18,993 nt of DNA, taken from contig DATMLO010000096.1 of NCBI GenBank assembly GCA_035570495.1, forward strand, positions 1-18,993, given 5' to 3'. How positions within the stretch are numbered: position 1 is the stretch's first letter; every line of letters begins with the position of its first letter. Under the pieces are notes generated by a model. That model had not been told where the DNA came from. It saw only the letters and a list, made by a program, of their open reading frames with translations, and searched no databases. Made by a program: the position numbers and the translations under genes. Of this stretch, positions 1 to 7,177 are shown piece by piece. This DNA comes from DATARH01 sp035570495 (GTDB lineage: Bacteria > Pseudomonadota > Alphaproteobacteria > ATCC43930 > CGMCC-115725).

Positions 1-849
1 TATGTCGCGGCGCGGGTCAAGAACATCAAGATCGCGCTCCTCGGCCCGATCGTGCCGCAATCGAACCCGATCCGCGTCGCCGAGGAACTGGCGATGGTCG
101 ACACCCTGTCGCAAGGCCGGCTCGTCGTCGGGCTGCTGCGCGGCACGACCAACGAATATCTCAGCTTCGACCTCAACCCCGCCGAGGGCCGTGAGCGCAC
201 CGACGAGGGTATGGAGTTGATCCTCAAGGCGTGGACCGAGCCGCAGCCCTTCGGCTGGCAGGGCCGCTATTACCAATACCGCACCGTCTCGGTGTGGCCG
301 CGCCCCTTGCAGCAGCCGCACCCGCCGACCTACGCACTCGGCACCAGCAAGGAAAGCTGCGACTTCGCGGCCCGCAACCACCTGGGCCTCGGCGTCTCCT
401 ACGGGCCGTTCGAGGTGATGGCGAAATCGACCAATTATTACCGCGAGCAATGCCGGGAATACGGCTGGGAGCCGGGGCCCGACCACGTCATCTACCGCGC
501 CAACATGCTGCTCGCGGAAACCGACGACGAGGCGGACAAGCGCCTCAAGGCGCAGCAAAGCGCCGCGCCCTTCCCGATGCGCCCGGCGCTGCGCGAGGCG
601 ATGATCGCGGTCGACAAGCGCAACATCGCCGGCGAGACGCGTCAGGCCAATGTCAACGGGGTGCTGCCGGTGACCTTTGTCGGCGGCCCCGATACGGTGG
701 TCGCGCAGATCAAGCAGGCCCGCGAGGTGATGGGCGCGGGCGTGCTCGACCTATCGCTGACCAGCCCCGGCTCCGGCGATCTTGGCGCGCTGATGGACGC
801 GGTCGAGCTGTTCGGTAAGACCGTACTGCCGCGCATCAAGGATATTTAA
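1..849 (+). CDS. LLM-class flavin-dependent monooxygenase, 5'-truncated
   Basis: The reading frame is open from the first base of the window, so the N-terminus is missing; about 282 residues remain. The sequence reads like the bacterial luciferase-like (LLM) superfamily: a segment giving AEELAMVDTLSQGRLVVGLLRG, where the GR-x-x-x-G-x-x-RG pattern is typical, then an R-x-x-E-x-x-E-x-I-x-x-AW helix, and a C-terminal ELFGKTVLPRI tail of the kind that closes these TIM barrels. Members use FMNH2 or F420 to oxidise small organic substrates in the cytoplasm; the substrate is not readable here. The stop codon overlaps that of the convergent coq4 gene. Any operon partner would lie upstream, outside the window. 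The family call is firm; the cofactor and substrate are open. Confidence 0.88.
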   Translation, partial: YVAARVKNIKIALLGPIVPQSNPIRVAEELAMVDTLSQGRLVVGLLRGTTNEYLSFDLNPAEGRERTDEGMELILKAWTEPQPFGWQGRYYQYRTVSVWPRPLQQPHPPTYALGTSKESCDFAARNHLGLGVSYGPFEVMAKSTNYYREQCREYGWEPGPDHVIYRANMLLAETDDEADKRLKAQQSAAPFPMRPALREAMIAVDKRNIAGETRQANVNGVLPVTFVGGPDTVVAQIKQAREVMGAGVLDLSLTSPGSGDLGALMDAVELFGKTVLPRIKDI

Positions 850-1586
850 GCGGCGAGCTTCGCGGGAGCGTCCGGCGCCCGCGCGGCGCGGATCGCGGTC
901 AAGGCCGGCTCGTAATAGGTCGACGGCTTGATGTTGAATTGGGCACGCATTTCGGCGAGGGGCTGAGCCAGCAGCTTCTCCCAGTCGGCACCGATCAGCC
1001 AGCCGGCGCGCCGGCCGCGGCGATAGGCTTCGAACACCGTCCGGCGTACGCGGTGGCCCGGGAACGCCCTGGCGATGCGCATGGCGCCAAAGAACGCGAT
1101 GACCCCAAACCCTTTGAGCCCGGTTTGGGCGAAGGTGAACGCACCAACGCATGCCTCGCCGAGCGGGTCGCGGCCGTAGCCGCCAACGATGTGCAGCAGA
1201 TCGTGCATCTCACGGGTGCGCTCGCGGAACAGGGTCATGTCCTCGCCGGGCGGCAGTTGGTCGAGGTTTGAGACCGCGGCCAAACCTTCCGCCGACAGGT
1301 TTTCGGTCGCCATGAAGTCGTAATAGGCGCGGCCGAGCGTGCCCGGCGGTAACGCCGACAAGGCGCCGCGGTCGGCCAGCCGGTCGAACAGTCGCCGCCG
1401 CTCGGCAAGCACCGCGCGTCCGACTTCGGTGGTGCGAAAGCGCGCAAGCTGGCGCACGCTGGTCTTGCCGCGCAGCGCGTCCATCAGCAAGAAGGCTTGA
1501 CGCGTATCCTCGCGATCGCGGATCAGAGCGCGAATGGCGCGCAGCGCCGCGATAGGCCGGAGGTGGGTGCTGGTGGTTCGTGACAT
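846..1586 (-). CDS. coq4: Coq4-family ubiquinone biosynthesis protein
   Basis: This 246-residue protein carries the Coq4 signature HDxxH-x11-E exactly: H128, D129, H132 and E144 in HDLLHIVGGYGRDPLGE, the metal-binding motif of the family. The N-terminal helical part with FMATENLSAEG and the C-terminal basic helices also fit Coq4, and the length is normal. In eukaryotes Coq4 is needed for ubiquinone synthesis and has been linked to oxidative decarboxylation at ring carbon C1; a similar role in the bacterial quinone pathway is inferred. The ATG is preceded at 7 bases by GGAGGG (1594-1599), which fixes the start. The gene is divergent from a TetR regulator, and its promoter overlaps an inverted repeat, so repression by that regulator is likely. 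No other ubi gene is in the window, so it could be a second, conditional copy. Confidence 0.9.
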   Translation of the reverse strand: MSRTTSTHLRPIAALRAIRALIRDREDTRQAFLLMDALRGKTSVRQLARFRTTEVGRAVLAERRRLFDRLADRGALSALPPGTLGRAYYDFMATENLSAEGLAAVSNLDQLPPGEDMTLFRERTREMHDLLHIVGGYGRDPLGEACVGAFTFAQTGLKGFGVIAFFGAMRIARAFPGHRVRRTVFEAYRRGRRAGWLIGADWEKLLAQPLAEMRAQFNIKPSTYYEPALTAIRAARAPDAPAKLAA

Positions 1587-2269
1587 GGCGGAACCCTCCG
1601 TTCAAAGATGATGCACTCAAGATAAGGTTACTGACAAAATTGTCAATAATAGATCCGCTAAAATCTTCTGCGTCCGCGAAACGCCTTCGCCGCACGCCTG
1701 AAGAAGCGCGCGAGTTGATCCTCGACACGGCGCAAGCGCTCATCGCGCGCGGCGGGCCAGAGGGGCTGCGGCTGCAGGATATCGCCGCCGAAGCCGGTAT
1801 CTCGCATCCGCTGATCCTGCATCATTTCGGCAGCCGCGCCGGGCTTGTGCGTGCGCTGGCGCGGCGCGCCGCCGCAGCGTTGCGCGACCGGCTGATCGCA
1901 GCGATGAGCGCACCGAACTTCTCGCTCGAGGAACAAATCGGTCAGGTCTTCGATGCGCTGCGCGATGGGCTCGCGCAGACGCTGTCTTGGCTCGCCGCGA
2001 CCGAGCCCGATGGCGGCGAGAGCGGCGAGACGATGATCATGCGCGAGATCATCGACACGCTGCATGCGCGCCGCACGGCCGCCGCCCCACCGGACGCGAC
2101 CATCTCGCGCGAGGATACGGAATGGCGGGTATTTCTCGTGACCTTCGCGGCGTTTGGCGACGCCCTCTACGGCGCGCCATTGCGGCGCAGCGCCGGACTC
2201 CCCGAGACCGACGACACCGATCGTCGGTTCCGCCTCTGGCTCGCCGCATTGCTGCGCCAAAGCTTATAG
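1580..2269 (+). CDS. TetR/AcrR-family transcriptional regulator
   Basis: The N-terminal part has a classic TetR DNA-binding domain: a helix EARELILDTAQALIARGG, then the helix-turn-helix LQDIAAEAGISHPLILHHFG (about residues 65-84 counted from the GTG at 1580), followed by SRAGLVRAL. The C-terminal ligand and dimer domain is variable and gives no hint of the ligand. The gene is divergent from coq4 and probably represses it and itself through the inverted repeat at 1628-1649. The start is uncertain. The GTG at 1580 overlaps the coq4 start by 7 bases and would put the operator inside the coding region. A TTG at 1640 lies within the palindrome and would leave a more normal N-terminus of about 19 residues before the first helix, but has only a weak, distant AAGG. 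The family is clear; length is 209-229 residues. Confidence 0.85.
   Translation: MTWRNPPFKDDALKIRLLTKLSIIDPLKSSASAKRLRRTPEEARELILDTAQALIARGGPEGLRLQDIAAEAGISHPLILHHFGSRAGLVRALARRAAAALRDRLIAAMSAPNFSLEEQIGQVFDALRDGLAQTLSWLAATEPDGGESGETMIMREIIDTLHARRTAAAPPDATISREDTEWRVFLVTFAAFGDALYGAPLRRSAGLPETDDTDRRFRLWLAALLRQSL
1619..1646 (-). promoter_or_regulatory. putative sigma-70 promoter of coq4
   Basis: On the minus strand a perfect -35 box TTGACA (1641-1646) is followed after 16 bases by TATCTT (1619-1624), a 4/6 match to the -10 consensus. Transcription would start near 1612, leaving a leader of roughly 25 bases with the GGAGGG ribosome binding site. The -35 box lies inside the inverted repeat at 1628-1649, which would allow direct repression. 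Confidence 0.5.
1628..1649. promoter_or_regulatory. inverted repeat, probable TetR operator
   Basis: The arms TTACTGACAA and TTGTCAATAA are separated by AA and pair at 9 of 10 positions, with a perfect inner TGACAA/TTGTCA core. A 22-base interrupted palindrome in the shared upstream region of a TetR gene and its divergent neighbour is the usual layout of a TetR-family operator. It covers the coq4 -35 box and the ambiguous 5' end of the regulator gene, so it could control both genes. Binding is inferred. Confidence 0.6.
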
Positions 2270-2277
2270 GCCGACGC

Positions 2278-2308
2278 AAAAATAGAGCGGGGCCAAACGG
2301 CCCCGCTC
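2278..2308 (-). terminator. intrinsic terminator of the Tyr-rich small gene
   Basis: A perfect 10-base-pair GC-rich stem (arms 2285-2294 and 2299-2308, loop AAAC) is followed on the minus strand by TATTTTT (2278-2284). It lies 24 bases past the stop of the minus-strand gene ending at 2333. On the plus strand there is no T-run after the stem, so it would end tetR transcripts less well. Confidence 0.85.
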
Positions 2309-2332
2309 CGCAAACTCTCTGGCGTCAGTCGA

Positions 2333-2599
2333 TTACCAGTGGCGGTGGTAGCCCCAACCACCGTGCCAGCCCCAACCCCAGCCGTAATAGACCGGACCGT
2401 AATAGGCACCGTAGCCGTAATACGGGTGATAATAATGGTAGTACGGGTGGTAGTAGCCGTAATGGTTCCAATAGGCCTCAGCCGGCGTCGTCGCGGCGCC
2501 CAGTGACACCAGGCCGACCACCGCAAACGCGGCACCCATTGCCGCACGCCGCAACCAACCCTGCTTGGCGCTGACTGCTTTGGTTTCGATCTCGCTCAT
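2333..2599 (-). CDS. secreted Tyr/Gly/His/Trp-rich small protein
   Basis: This is an 88-residue protein. Residues 1-42 look like a signal peptide: a positively charged stretch ending WLRR, a hydrophobic core AAMGAAFAVVGLVSLGA, and a probable cleavage site after TPAEA. The predicted mature part is only 46 residues and contains about 16 Tyr, 10 Gly, 7 His and 6 Trp, arranged as YYHPYY-like blocks followed by a GWGWGWHGGWGYHRHW tail. Short Tyr/Gly/Pro-rich exported proteins in alphaproteobacteria are often annotated as sulfur-globule-like or hypothetical; the resemblance may be compositional only. The ATG at 2599 is chosen because GGAGG precedes it closely; an in-frame ATG at 2611 lacks a ribosome binding site. 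It is a single gene with its own terminator. Function is unknown; a structural, surface or metal-binding role would fit the composition. Confidence 0.75.
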   Translation of the reverse strand: MSEIETKAVSAKQGWLRRAAMGAAFAVVGLVSLGAATTPAEAYWNHYGYYHPYYHYYHPYYGYGAYYGPVYYGWGWGWHGGWGYHRHW

Positions 2600-2706
2600 C
2601 TGACCCTCCATCCAAACTCTTAACCCGATACCTTGGAGGTGGGCGCTCGCGCGGCGCGCTAATGTGACGTGGGTTACACACCGCAGATTTTTTTGCGTAT
2701 AGCGCG

Positions 2707-2738
2707 AAAAAAATGGCCGGAGGAGCTCCGGCCATTTT
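2707..2738 (-). terminator. intrinsic terminator after the 515-residue protein gene
   Basis: A 13-base-pair perfect stem (2710-2722 with 2726-2738, loop GAG) is flanked by seven consecutive A bases on the plus strand (2707-2713), so a minus-strand transcript ends the hairpin with seven U residues. It lies about 50 bases past the stop of the gene ending at 2788. On the plus strand the stem ends in TTTT, so weak bidirectional action is possible. Confidence 0.88.
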
Positions 2739-2764
2739 CTGGACCCCGACTTTTGCCGGGATGG

Positions 2765-2786
2765 CTGAGCCGCCTAGGCGGCTCAG
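2765..2786. repeat. perfect 22-base palindrome at a gene end
   Basis: The half-site CTGAGCCGCCT is followed directly by its reverse complement with no spacer. The palindrome ends one base before the minus-strand stop codon at 2788-2790 and lies about 25 bases ahead of the terminator at 2707-2738. It has no T-tract. It may add an mRNA 3' hairpin or cruciform, or be a protein-binding site; nothing in the sequence decides this. Confidence 0.6.
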
Positions 2787-2787
2787 G

Positions 2788-4335
2788 TCAGTTGTAGATC
2801 CACTCCTTCTCGAAGCGGGCGTAGCATTCGCGCTCGCCGGGCATCTTGACCCAGCCCGCCAGGAGGCGCGGCGTCGCCAGCAACACACGGTCCTTGAGGT
2901 GCGTGGTGTTGAGCCCGTACTCCTCGAAGGTCGAGACGGTGATCTTCTGGTTGTGCGGGTCGTCCTGGAAACGCGACGCGCAGAGCGACACCGTCTCCAT
3001 GTAGGGCCGGCGATCTGCGCCTGATTTAAGATAGGCGTGCGCCACCGCGGTCGACTTCGCGCAATCCAATGACATGATCGCCTCGTCGAGCTCTTTGAGC
3101 AGCGCTTGCGGCGCGCGGCCGGCGCCGTCATACGCGCCGATCTCGCCCTCGATCACGGTGCTCTGCAGCTTGTTTTCGTGCGCCACGTCGTTGATGAAGT
3201 TTGCCATCAGATAAAGGATGCGCGCCTTGTAGGGGCTCCTCGCGTTGCGCAGCCAGTTGTTGGCGACATTGCAATAGTCGAACGGGTGCTGGCCGTTGGT
3301 GAACTGGCGCGCCACGGTGGTGCGCAGGATCAGCTCGGCCGCGCCCAGTTGGATCGTATCGCCAAGGCTCTGAATCGACTTGCCGTTCTTGAGGTGCGTG
3401 GTGATGAGCGCCCAGACTTCCTCGCCCGTGGCGTTCATCATCTGGTGGAGCATGTCCTCGACTTCCGCCGGGGACAGCGGCGTCTTGTTGCGTGCTTCGA
3501 GGCCTTTGCCGGCGTCCTCGAACTCGGCGGTGATCAGCACCGACGCGGCGTCATAGAGCGAATAGTACAGCGGACCGACCGCCATGTCGGGGACGCCCAT
3601 GTAGAAGACGCCGTGCGATTTCTCCCAGCCGATATAGTTGGCAAGGTCGGTGACAGCGCGGGCGCGGATCGCCTTATGTCCGGTGTTGCGCGCCTTGCGG
3701 CCGATCACGGTCTCCTGGATGTCGATGAGACCGAGAAACTCGATAGTTTCGTGCAGCTCGCGGCGGGCTTCGGGGTCTTGCGCGATACCGAGAAAGAGCC
3801 CGTGCGCGCGCTTTGAGTCGCCGGTCATCGTCGCGATCATATAGGAATGGACGCGCTCTTCGAGCGTGCCGGCCTCGACGATGGGCGCGACGTCCTCGAG
3901 CCAGACCGTCGGACCGTATGACGGTGGCGGCACCTGCACGCCCTTCATCGTCGCATAGCGACCGGGATATTTGTAGAGCAGCTGGTTCCAGATATCGAGG
4001 CCCGCGCCGATGTACCAGACGCTCTGCAGGAGCGGCAGAAGCTTATATTTCTCCGGTAGATAGGGCATCAGATAGGTCGACGCCCTGAGGCCCAAAAGCG
4101 TGTGGTCGTTATTGGTGAGGGCGATGTTGCCGTCCTTGATGTTGATGTGGCATGGCACGTTGACAAACGGCGCCTCGGCCGCCGCGACGATCGACAACGC
4201 ATCGCCGATCGACTGGCCGCTCTGCACCATCTTGAAGAAGGTGTCGGTGGTCTTCGCCTGATCACGCTCGAGGATCGACTCGGTCAGCAGATTGAAGCTC
4301 TTGTCGGTGCTGATCTCGGCCCGGTTCAGCAGCAT
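2788..4335 (-). CDS. uncharacterised 515-residue protein, mostly helical
   Basis: I do not recognise this family. The start is the ATG at 4335, which is preceded by GGAGG at suitable spacing; a longer open frame reaching 4539 would overlap the divergent hydrolase gene and reads like non-coding sequence. The product has no signal peptide and no clear membrane segment, so it is probably cytoplasmic. It is rich in predicted helices with many His and Tyr residues, for example NNDHTLLGLR, HSYMIATMTGDSKRAHGLF, GHKAIRARAV and WEKSHGVFYMGVPDMAVGPLYYSLYDAA. Such spaced His residues in helices could hold a metal or cofactor, but this is a guess. The frame is intact and codon use matches the neighbours, so it is a real gene. 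It has its own terminator and is divergent from an alpha/beta hydrolase across 157 bases. Confidence 0.8.
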   Translation of the reverse strand: MLLNRAEISTDKSFNLLTESILERDQAKTTDTFFKMVQSGQSIGDALSIVAAAEAPFVNVPCHINIKDGNIALTNNDHTLLGLRASTYLMPYLPEKYKLLPLLQSVWYIGAGLDIWNQLLYKYPGRYATMKGVQVPPPSYGPTVWLEDVAPIVEAGTLEERVHSYMIATMTGDSKRAHGLFLGIAQDPEARRELHETIEFLGLIDIQETVIGRKARNTGHKAIRARAVTDLANYIGWEKSHGVFYMGVPDMAVGPLYYSLYDAASVLITAEFEDAGKGLEARNKTPLSPAEVEDMLHQMMNATGEEVWALITTHLKNGKSIQSLGDTIQLGAAELILRTTVARQFTNGQHPFDYCNVANNWLRNARSPYKARILYLMANFINDVAHENKLQSTVIEGEIGAYDGAGRAPQALLKELDEAIMSLDCAKSTAVAHAYLKSGADRRPYMETVSLCASRFQDDPHNQKITVSTFEEYGLNTTHLKDRVLLATPRLLAGWVKMPGERECYARFEKEWIYN

Positions 4336-4492
4336 CGTCCATCCTCCCTGCGCGGCTCTTGGAAAAGCGTAGCCCCGCTTTGCCCCGCGCGTAAACCCGT
4401 ACCGCCCGGCTTGCCGCATGTGCCGGTTGCATGTCTGGCGGCGATCGTCGCTTCCGTTGTAGAACGGGCGCGACCATTTCGCCGGAGAGACC

Positions 4493-5281
4493 GTGACCGA
4501 GTTTCGCGAAGCCCTTATCGAGGCCGATGGGTTCCGCATCCGCTATGCGGAAGCCGGCAGCGGCCCGCCCCTCGTCCATCTGCATGGCGCGGGCGGAATG
4601 CGGATCAGCCCGGCGCACGAGCTGCTGGCACAGAAATATCGGGTCATCGCGTTCGAGATGCCGGGCTTTGGCGCCTCGGCCGAGAACACCCGCACCAAGG
4701 ACCAGGCGGAGCTGGCGTCGACCATGGCTCATGCCGCCGCTGCGCTCGGACTCGACCGGTTCAATCTGTGGGGCACGTCGTTCGGCGGCAAGACCGCGCT
4801 GTGGCTGGCGGCGCAAGCGCCGGAGCGTCTGACCGCGCTGGTGCTGGAGTCGCCGGCGGCGATCCGCTCGCCGGGCGGCCGCTCGCCGTCGGGGACGCCG
4901 GAAGAAATCGCGCGGGCGCTGTTCGCCCATCCCGAGCGTGTGCCGCCGCTGTCACCGCAAGACCCGGCGATCGTCGTGCAGACCGGGAGGCTCGTCGGCC
5001 GGCTGCGCGGCCCCGATCGCGACCCGGCGCTCGAGGCGCGCTTCGCCGAGATCGCCACGCCAACCCTGGTGCTGTTCGGCACGCTCGACCGGGTGACCCC
5101 ACCCGAGCTCGGCCGCCACTACAAAGAGGCGCTGCCCAACTGCAACCTGGTTCTGGTCTACGACGCGGCGCACGCGATCGGCACCGACCGGCCGGAGGCC
5201 TTTGCCGAAATCGTCACCGATTTTATCGAGCGCCGGGAGGCCTTTATCATCAGCCAGAACGAGACGCTGATAAATCCGTAG
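4493..5281 (+). CDS. alpha/beta hydrolase
   Basis: This 262-residue protein has the full alpha/beta-hydrolase layout: an oxyanion-hole segment HLHGAGG near residues 29-35, the nucleophile elbow GTSFGG with Ser96, the acid Asp199 in GTLDRVTP, and the catalytic His227 in DAAHAIG. All three triad residues are therefore visible, and it should be an active cytoplasmic esterase, C-C hydrolase or related enzyme. The fold is similar to hydrolases of aromatic ring-cleavage pathways, but the substrate cannot be assigned. The GTG start follows GGAGA at normal spacing. It is divergent from the 515-residue protein gene and convergent with the MFS transporter; a short GC-rich hairpin lies between the two converging stops. 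Confidence 0.9.
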   Translation: MTEFREALIEADGFRIRYAEAGSGPPLVHLHGAGGMRISPAHELLAQKYRVIAFEMPGFGASAENTRTKDQAELASTMAHAAAALGLDRFNLWGTSFGGKTALWLAAQAPERLTALVLESPAAIRSPGGRSPSGTPEEIARALFAHPERVPPLSPQDPAIVVQTGRLVGRLRGPDRDPALEARFAEIATPTLVLFGTLDRVTPPELGRHYKEALPNCNLVLVYDAAHAIGTDRPEAFAEIVTDFIERREAFIISQNETLINP

Positions 5282-5288
5282 GCGGCGC

Positions 5289-5309
5289 GCGCTGCCTCAG
5301 CGGCAGCGC
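5289..5309. terminator. GC hairpin between convergent genes, possible terminator
   Basis: GCGCTGCC and GGCAGCGC form an 8-base-pair perfect stem with a five-base loop in the 38-base gap between the converging hydrolase and MFS genes. There is no T-run on either strand, so it is a weak terminator candidate based mainly on position. Confidence 0.4.
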
Positions 5310-5319
5310 ACTTGCCAGG

Positions 5320-6666
5320 CTAATGTGGCAGCTCGTCGTTCTTGGTCTCGCGACCCAAGAGCATCGCGATCACGCTGAGGATCGCGAAGCAGCTCATGAA
5401 CGCGGTCACATTGTTGAAGTTGCCGCCAAAGGCGCCCACCAGCAGCCCGGCCACGAGCGGGCCAAAGCTGGTGATGATCCGCCCCGTGCCGTTGCAGAAC
5501 GCGACACCGGTCGAGCGGATATGCGTCGGGAACAGCTCGGGGAAGTACACGGCGTGGCCCGAGAATACCCCAAACACGAAGAAGCCGAAGACCGGCAGCA
5601 CGACCGGATACCATGGCTCGTAGGTCGGCAGAGCGAGATAGAGGATCAGCCCGAACACGATCGTGCCGATGCTATAGAAGCTGATCGCCAGGCGTCGCCC
5701 GATCCAGTCGGCGATAAAGCCGAAGGCGGCGTAGCCAACAATGCCGCCGATGCTGAACAGCTGCATGCCTTTGCTGACAAACGGCACCGCGTCCGCGCCG
5801 GTGATGCCGCTCTTCTGCACCATCAACGACAGGATCGTCGGCAGCCAGATATTGGTCGTCCAGATCGCCAGCAGGGAGCCGAGCCCGAACAACAGACCGA
5901 CCAGCGTGCTGAACCGATGCTCGCGCGTGAAAAGCTGCAGCGGCACAAAGCGCATGAACGCCTGGTCGTCATGCGAGACGTTCTGTCCCGCACTTACTTT
6001 GCTGCGTCGCTCTTGCACCGAGGCAAAACGCGACGGCTCGTTCATTCGCCCGCGAATAAAGGCAAGCAGGATCGCCGGCACGATGCCGATGAAGAACACT
6101 GTCCGCCAGCCCCATCCGCCGACGAGACCATAGGCCCAAGCACCGAGGAATGTACCCAGCGCGCCACCGGTCATCATCACACCGGAAATCTTCGCGCGAT
6201 GAGTTTCGCCCAGGGTTTCAGCCAGTAGCGGGATGCCGATCATGATCTCGGCGCCAGTGCCCACACCGGCGATGAAACGGTAGATGGCAAAATCCCACAG
6301 ATGCTGTGAGACGCCCTGCAGGGCCGTAAACACACTGAAGATCAGCACGCTGTACATCAGCGCTCGTATGCGGCCGAGGTAATCGGCAACGACACCGAAG
6401 ATGAAGCCACCACAGGCCCAACCGAGGAGCCCGGTCATCGCCAAGAGGCCGCCGTATTTGCCGACCTCAGCCAGTTGCGTCTTGTCGAGAGCGCCGGTCG
6501 CGGGGAAGCCGAGCAACTCGGTGACCGCCGGTTTTAACACCAGCGAAAACAAGCCGAAATCGGTGGCGTCGAGGGTCCAGCCCGCCCAGACCACCAGAAA
6601 GACGAGCCATTGATAGGGCGTGATCGCCCGCCATCCCGCCAGCCGGCCGGCTGCTATATCCGCCAT
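5320..6666 (-). CDS. MFS transporter, sugar/aromatic-acid symporter type
   Basis: This is a 448-residue protein with about 12 hydrophobic segments. The first membrane helix carries two acidic residues in TLDATDFGLF (D33, D36), as in proton symporters for organic acids. The loop after helix 2 has the MFS signature GVVADYLGRIR (residues 91-101), helix 4 has RFIAGVGTGAE followed by an E-x-x-x-x-x-x-R segment, and a second-half copy GFIADWIGRR is also present. This points to uptake of an organic anion, perhaps an aromatic acid, across the inner membrane; the substrate is inferred. The ATG at 6666 is chosen for the GGAGGA six bases upstream; a longer frame to 6717 lacks this. It appears to be monocistronic, and the neighbouring convergent hydrolase may or may not act on the same substrate. 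Confidence 0.88.
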   Translation of the reverse strand: MADIAAGRLAGWRAITPYQWLVFLVVWAGWTLDATDFGLFSLVLKPAVTELLGFPATGALDKTQLAEVGKYGGLLAMTGLLGWACGGFIFGVVADYLGRIRALMYSVLIFSVFTALQGVSQHLWDFAIYRFIAGVGTGAEIMIGIPLLAETLGETHRAKISGVMMTGGALGTFLGAWAYGLVGGWGWRTVFFIGIVPAILLAFIRGRMNEPSRFASVQERRSKVSAGQNVSHDDQAFMRFVPLQLFTREHRFSTLVGLLFGLGSLLAIWTTNIWLPTILSLMVQKSGITGADAVPFVSKGMQLFSIGGIVGYAAFGFIADWIGRRLAISFYSIGTIVFGLILYLALPTYEPWYPVVLPVFGFFVFGVFSGHAVYFPELFPTHIRSTGVAFCNGTGRIITSFGPLVAGLLVGAFGGNFNNVTAFMSCFAILSVIAMLLGRETKNDELPH

Positions 6667-6846
6667 CGCACTCCTCCCCAACCCCAAGCTCGCGTCTAGC
6701 GTTCGCCGCCGTTCCACGCCTCAGGAGCACCTACTATGTGAATATCATGCGGTCAAGAAAGGCAGCCGGCTCGCGAGCGGGATTCACCGCCTGTTAATCG
6801 CATTCGTGTGTAATCGAGCTAAATTCGCAACCGCACGGGGAACGCC

Positions 6847-7107
6847 ATGTCCCAGAGCTATTTCAACATGTGGGGCATGCTGACCCTGATGGCTTTCGGG
6901 GCGCTCGCCGGGCCACTCATGCACGGCAATGTCCTCGGCTCGATCCGCGCCGCCTACCCCTCGGATCAGGCCAAAAGCGACGCGCTGCACCGCTGTGGCG
7001 CCATGAATAGCGACTTTTCGCGGTTTTCGGCGCAGGACCGCGAGACCTGCTATCGCGCGACGCTGCATCTCGGCGACCCGATGACCGCGGCGGCCTCCGG
7101 CGACTAG
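6847..7107 (+). CDS. small membrane-anchored or secreted hypothetical protein
   Basis: This 86-residue protein has a hydrophobic N-terminal segment (MWGMLTLMAFGALAGPLM) that could be a membrane anchor or signal peptide. A polar C-terminal part follows with two cysteines, C50 in LHRCGAMN and C68 in RETCYRATL, which could form a disulfide outside the cytoplasm. Short proteins with a similar YPSD, then Cys, then SRFSAQDRETCYRA pattern occur as unnamed hypotheticals in Rhizobiales, as far as I recall. The ATG is preceded by GGGGAA. It is a single gene between the divergent MFS gene and the convergent CHAT gene. Function is unknown. Confidence 0.7.
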   Translation: MSQSYFNMWGMLTLMAFGALAGPLMHGNVLGSIRAAYPSDQAKSDALHRCGAMNSDFSRFSAQDRETCYRATLHLGDPMTAAASGD

Positions 7108-7177
7108 AGCGGAAAGCGCGGCAATTTAGGACGTTGGGTCTGCGAGGCTATTCCCGCCATACGCATCCCCGGCTTGC

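Noticed and set aside
2336..2470. Low-complexity TA-rich tract considered as a tandem repeat or regulatory element
   Set aside because: It is explained by Tyr, His and Gly codons of the secreted small protein.
4336..4492. Possible operators between the 515-residue protein gene and the hydrolase gene
   Set aside because: No inverted repeat or convincing promoter pair was found; only short GCATGT direct repeats.
4102..6228. Open frame of 708 codons on the plus strand
   Set aside because: It crosses three well-supported genes on both strands, is full of Arg, Ala and Gly as expected of a GC-rich shadow frame, and has no family motif.
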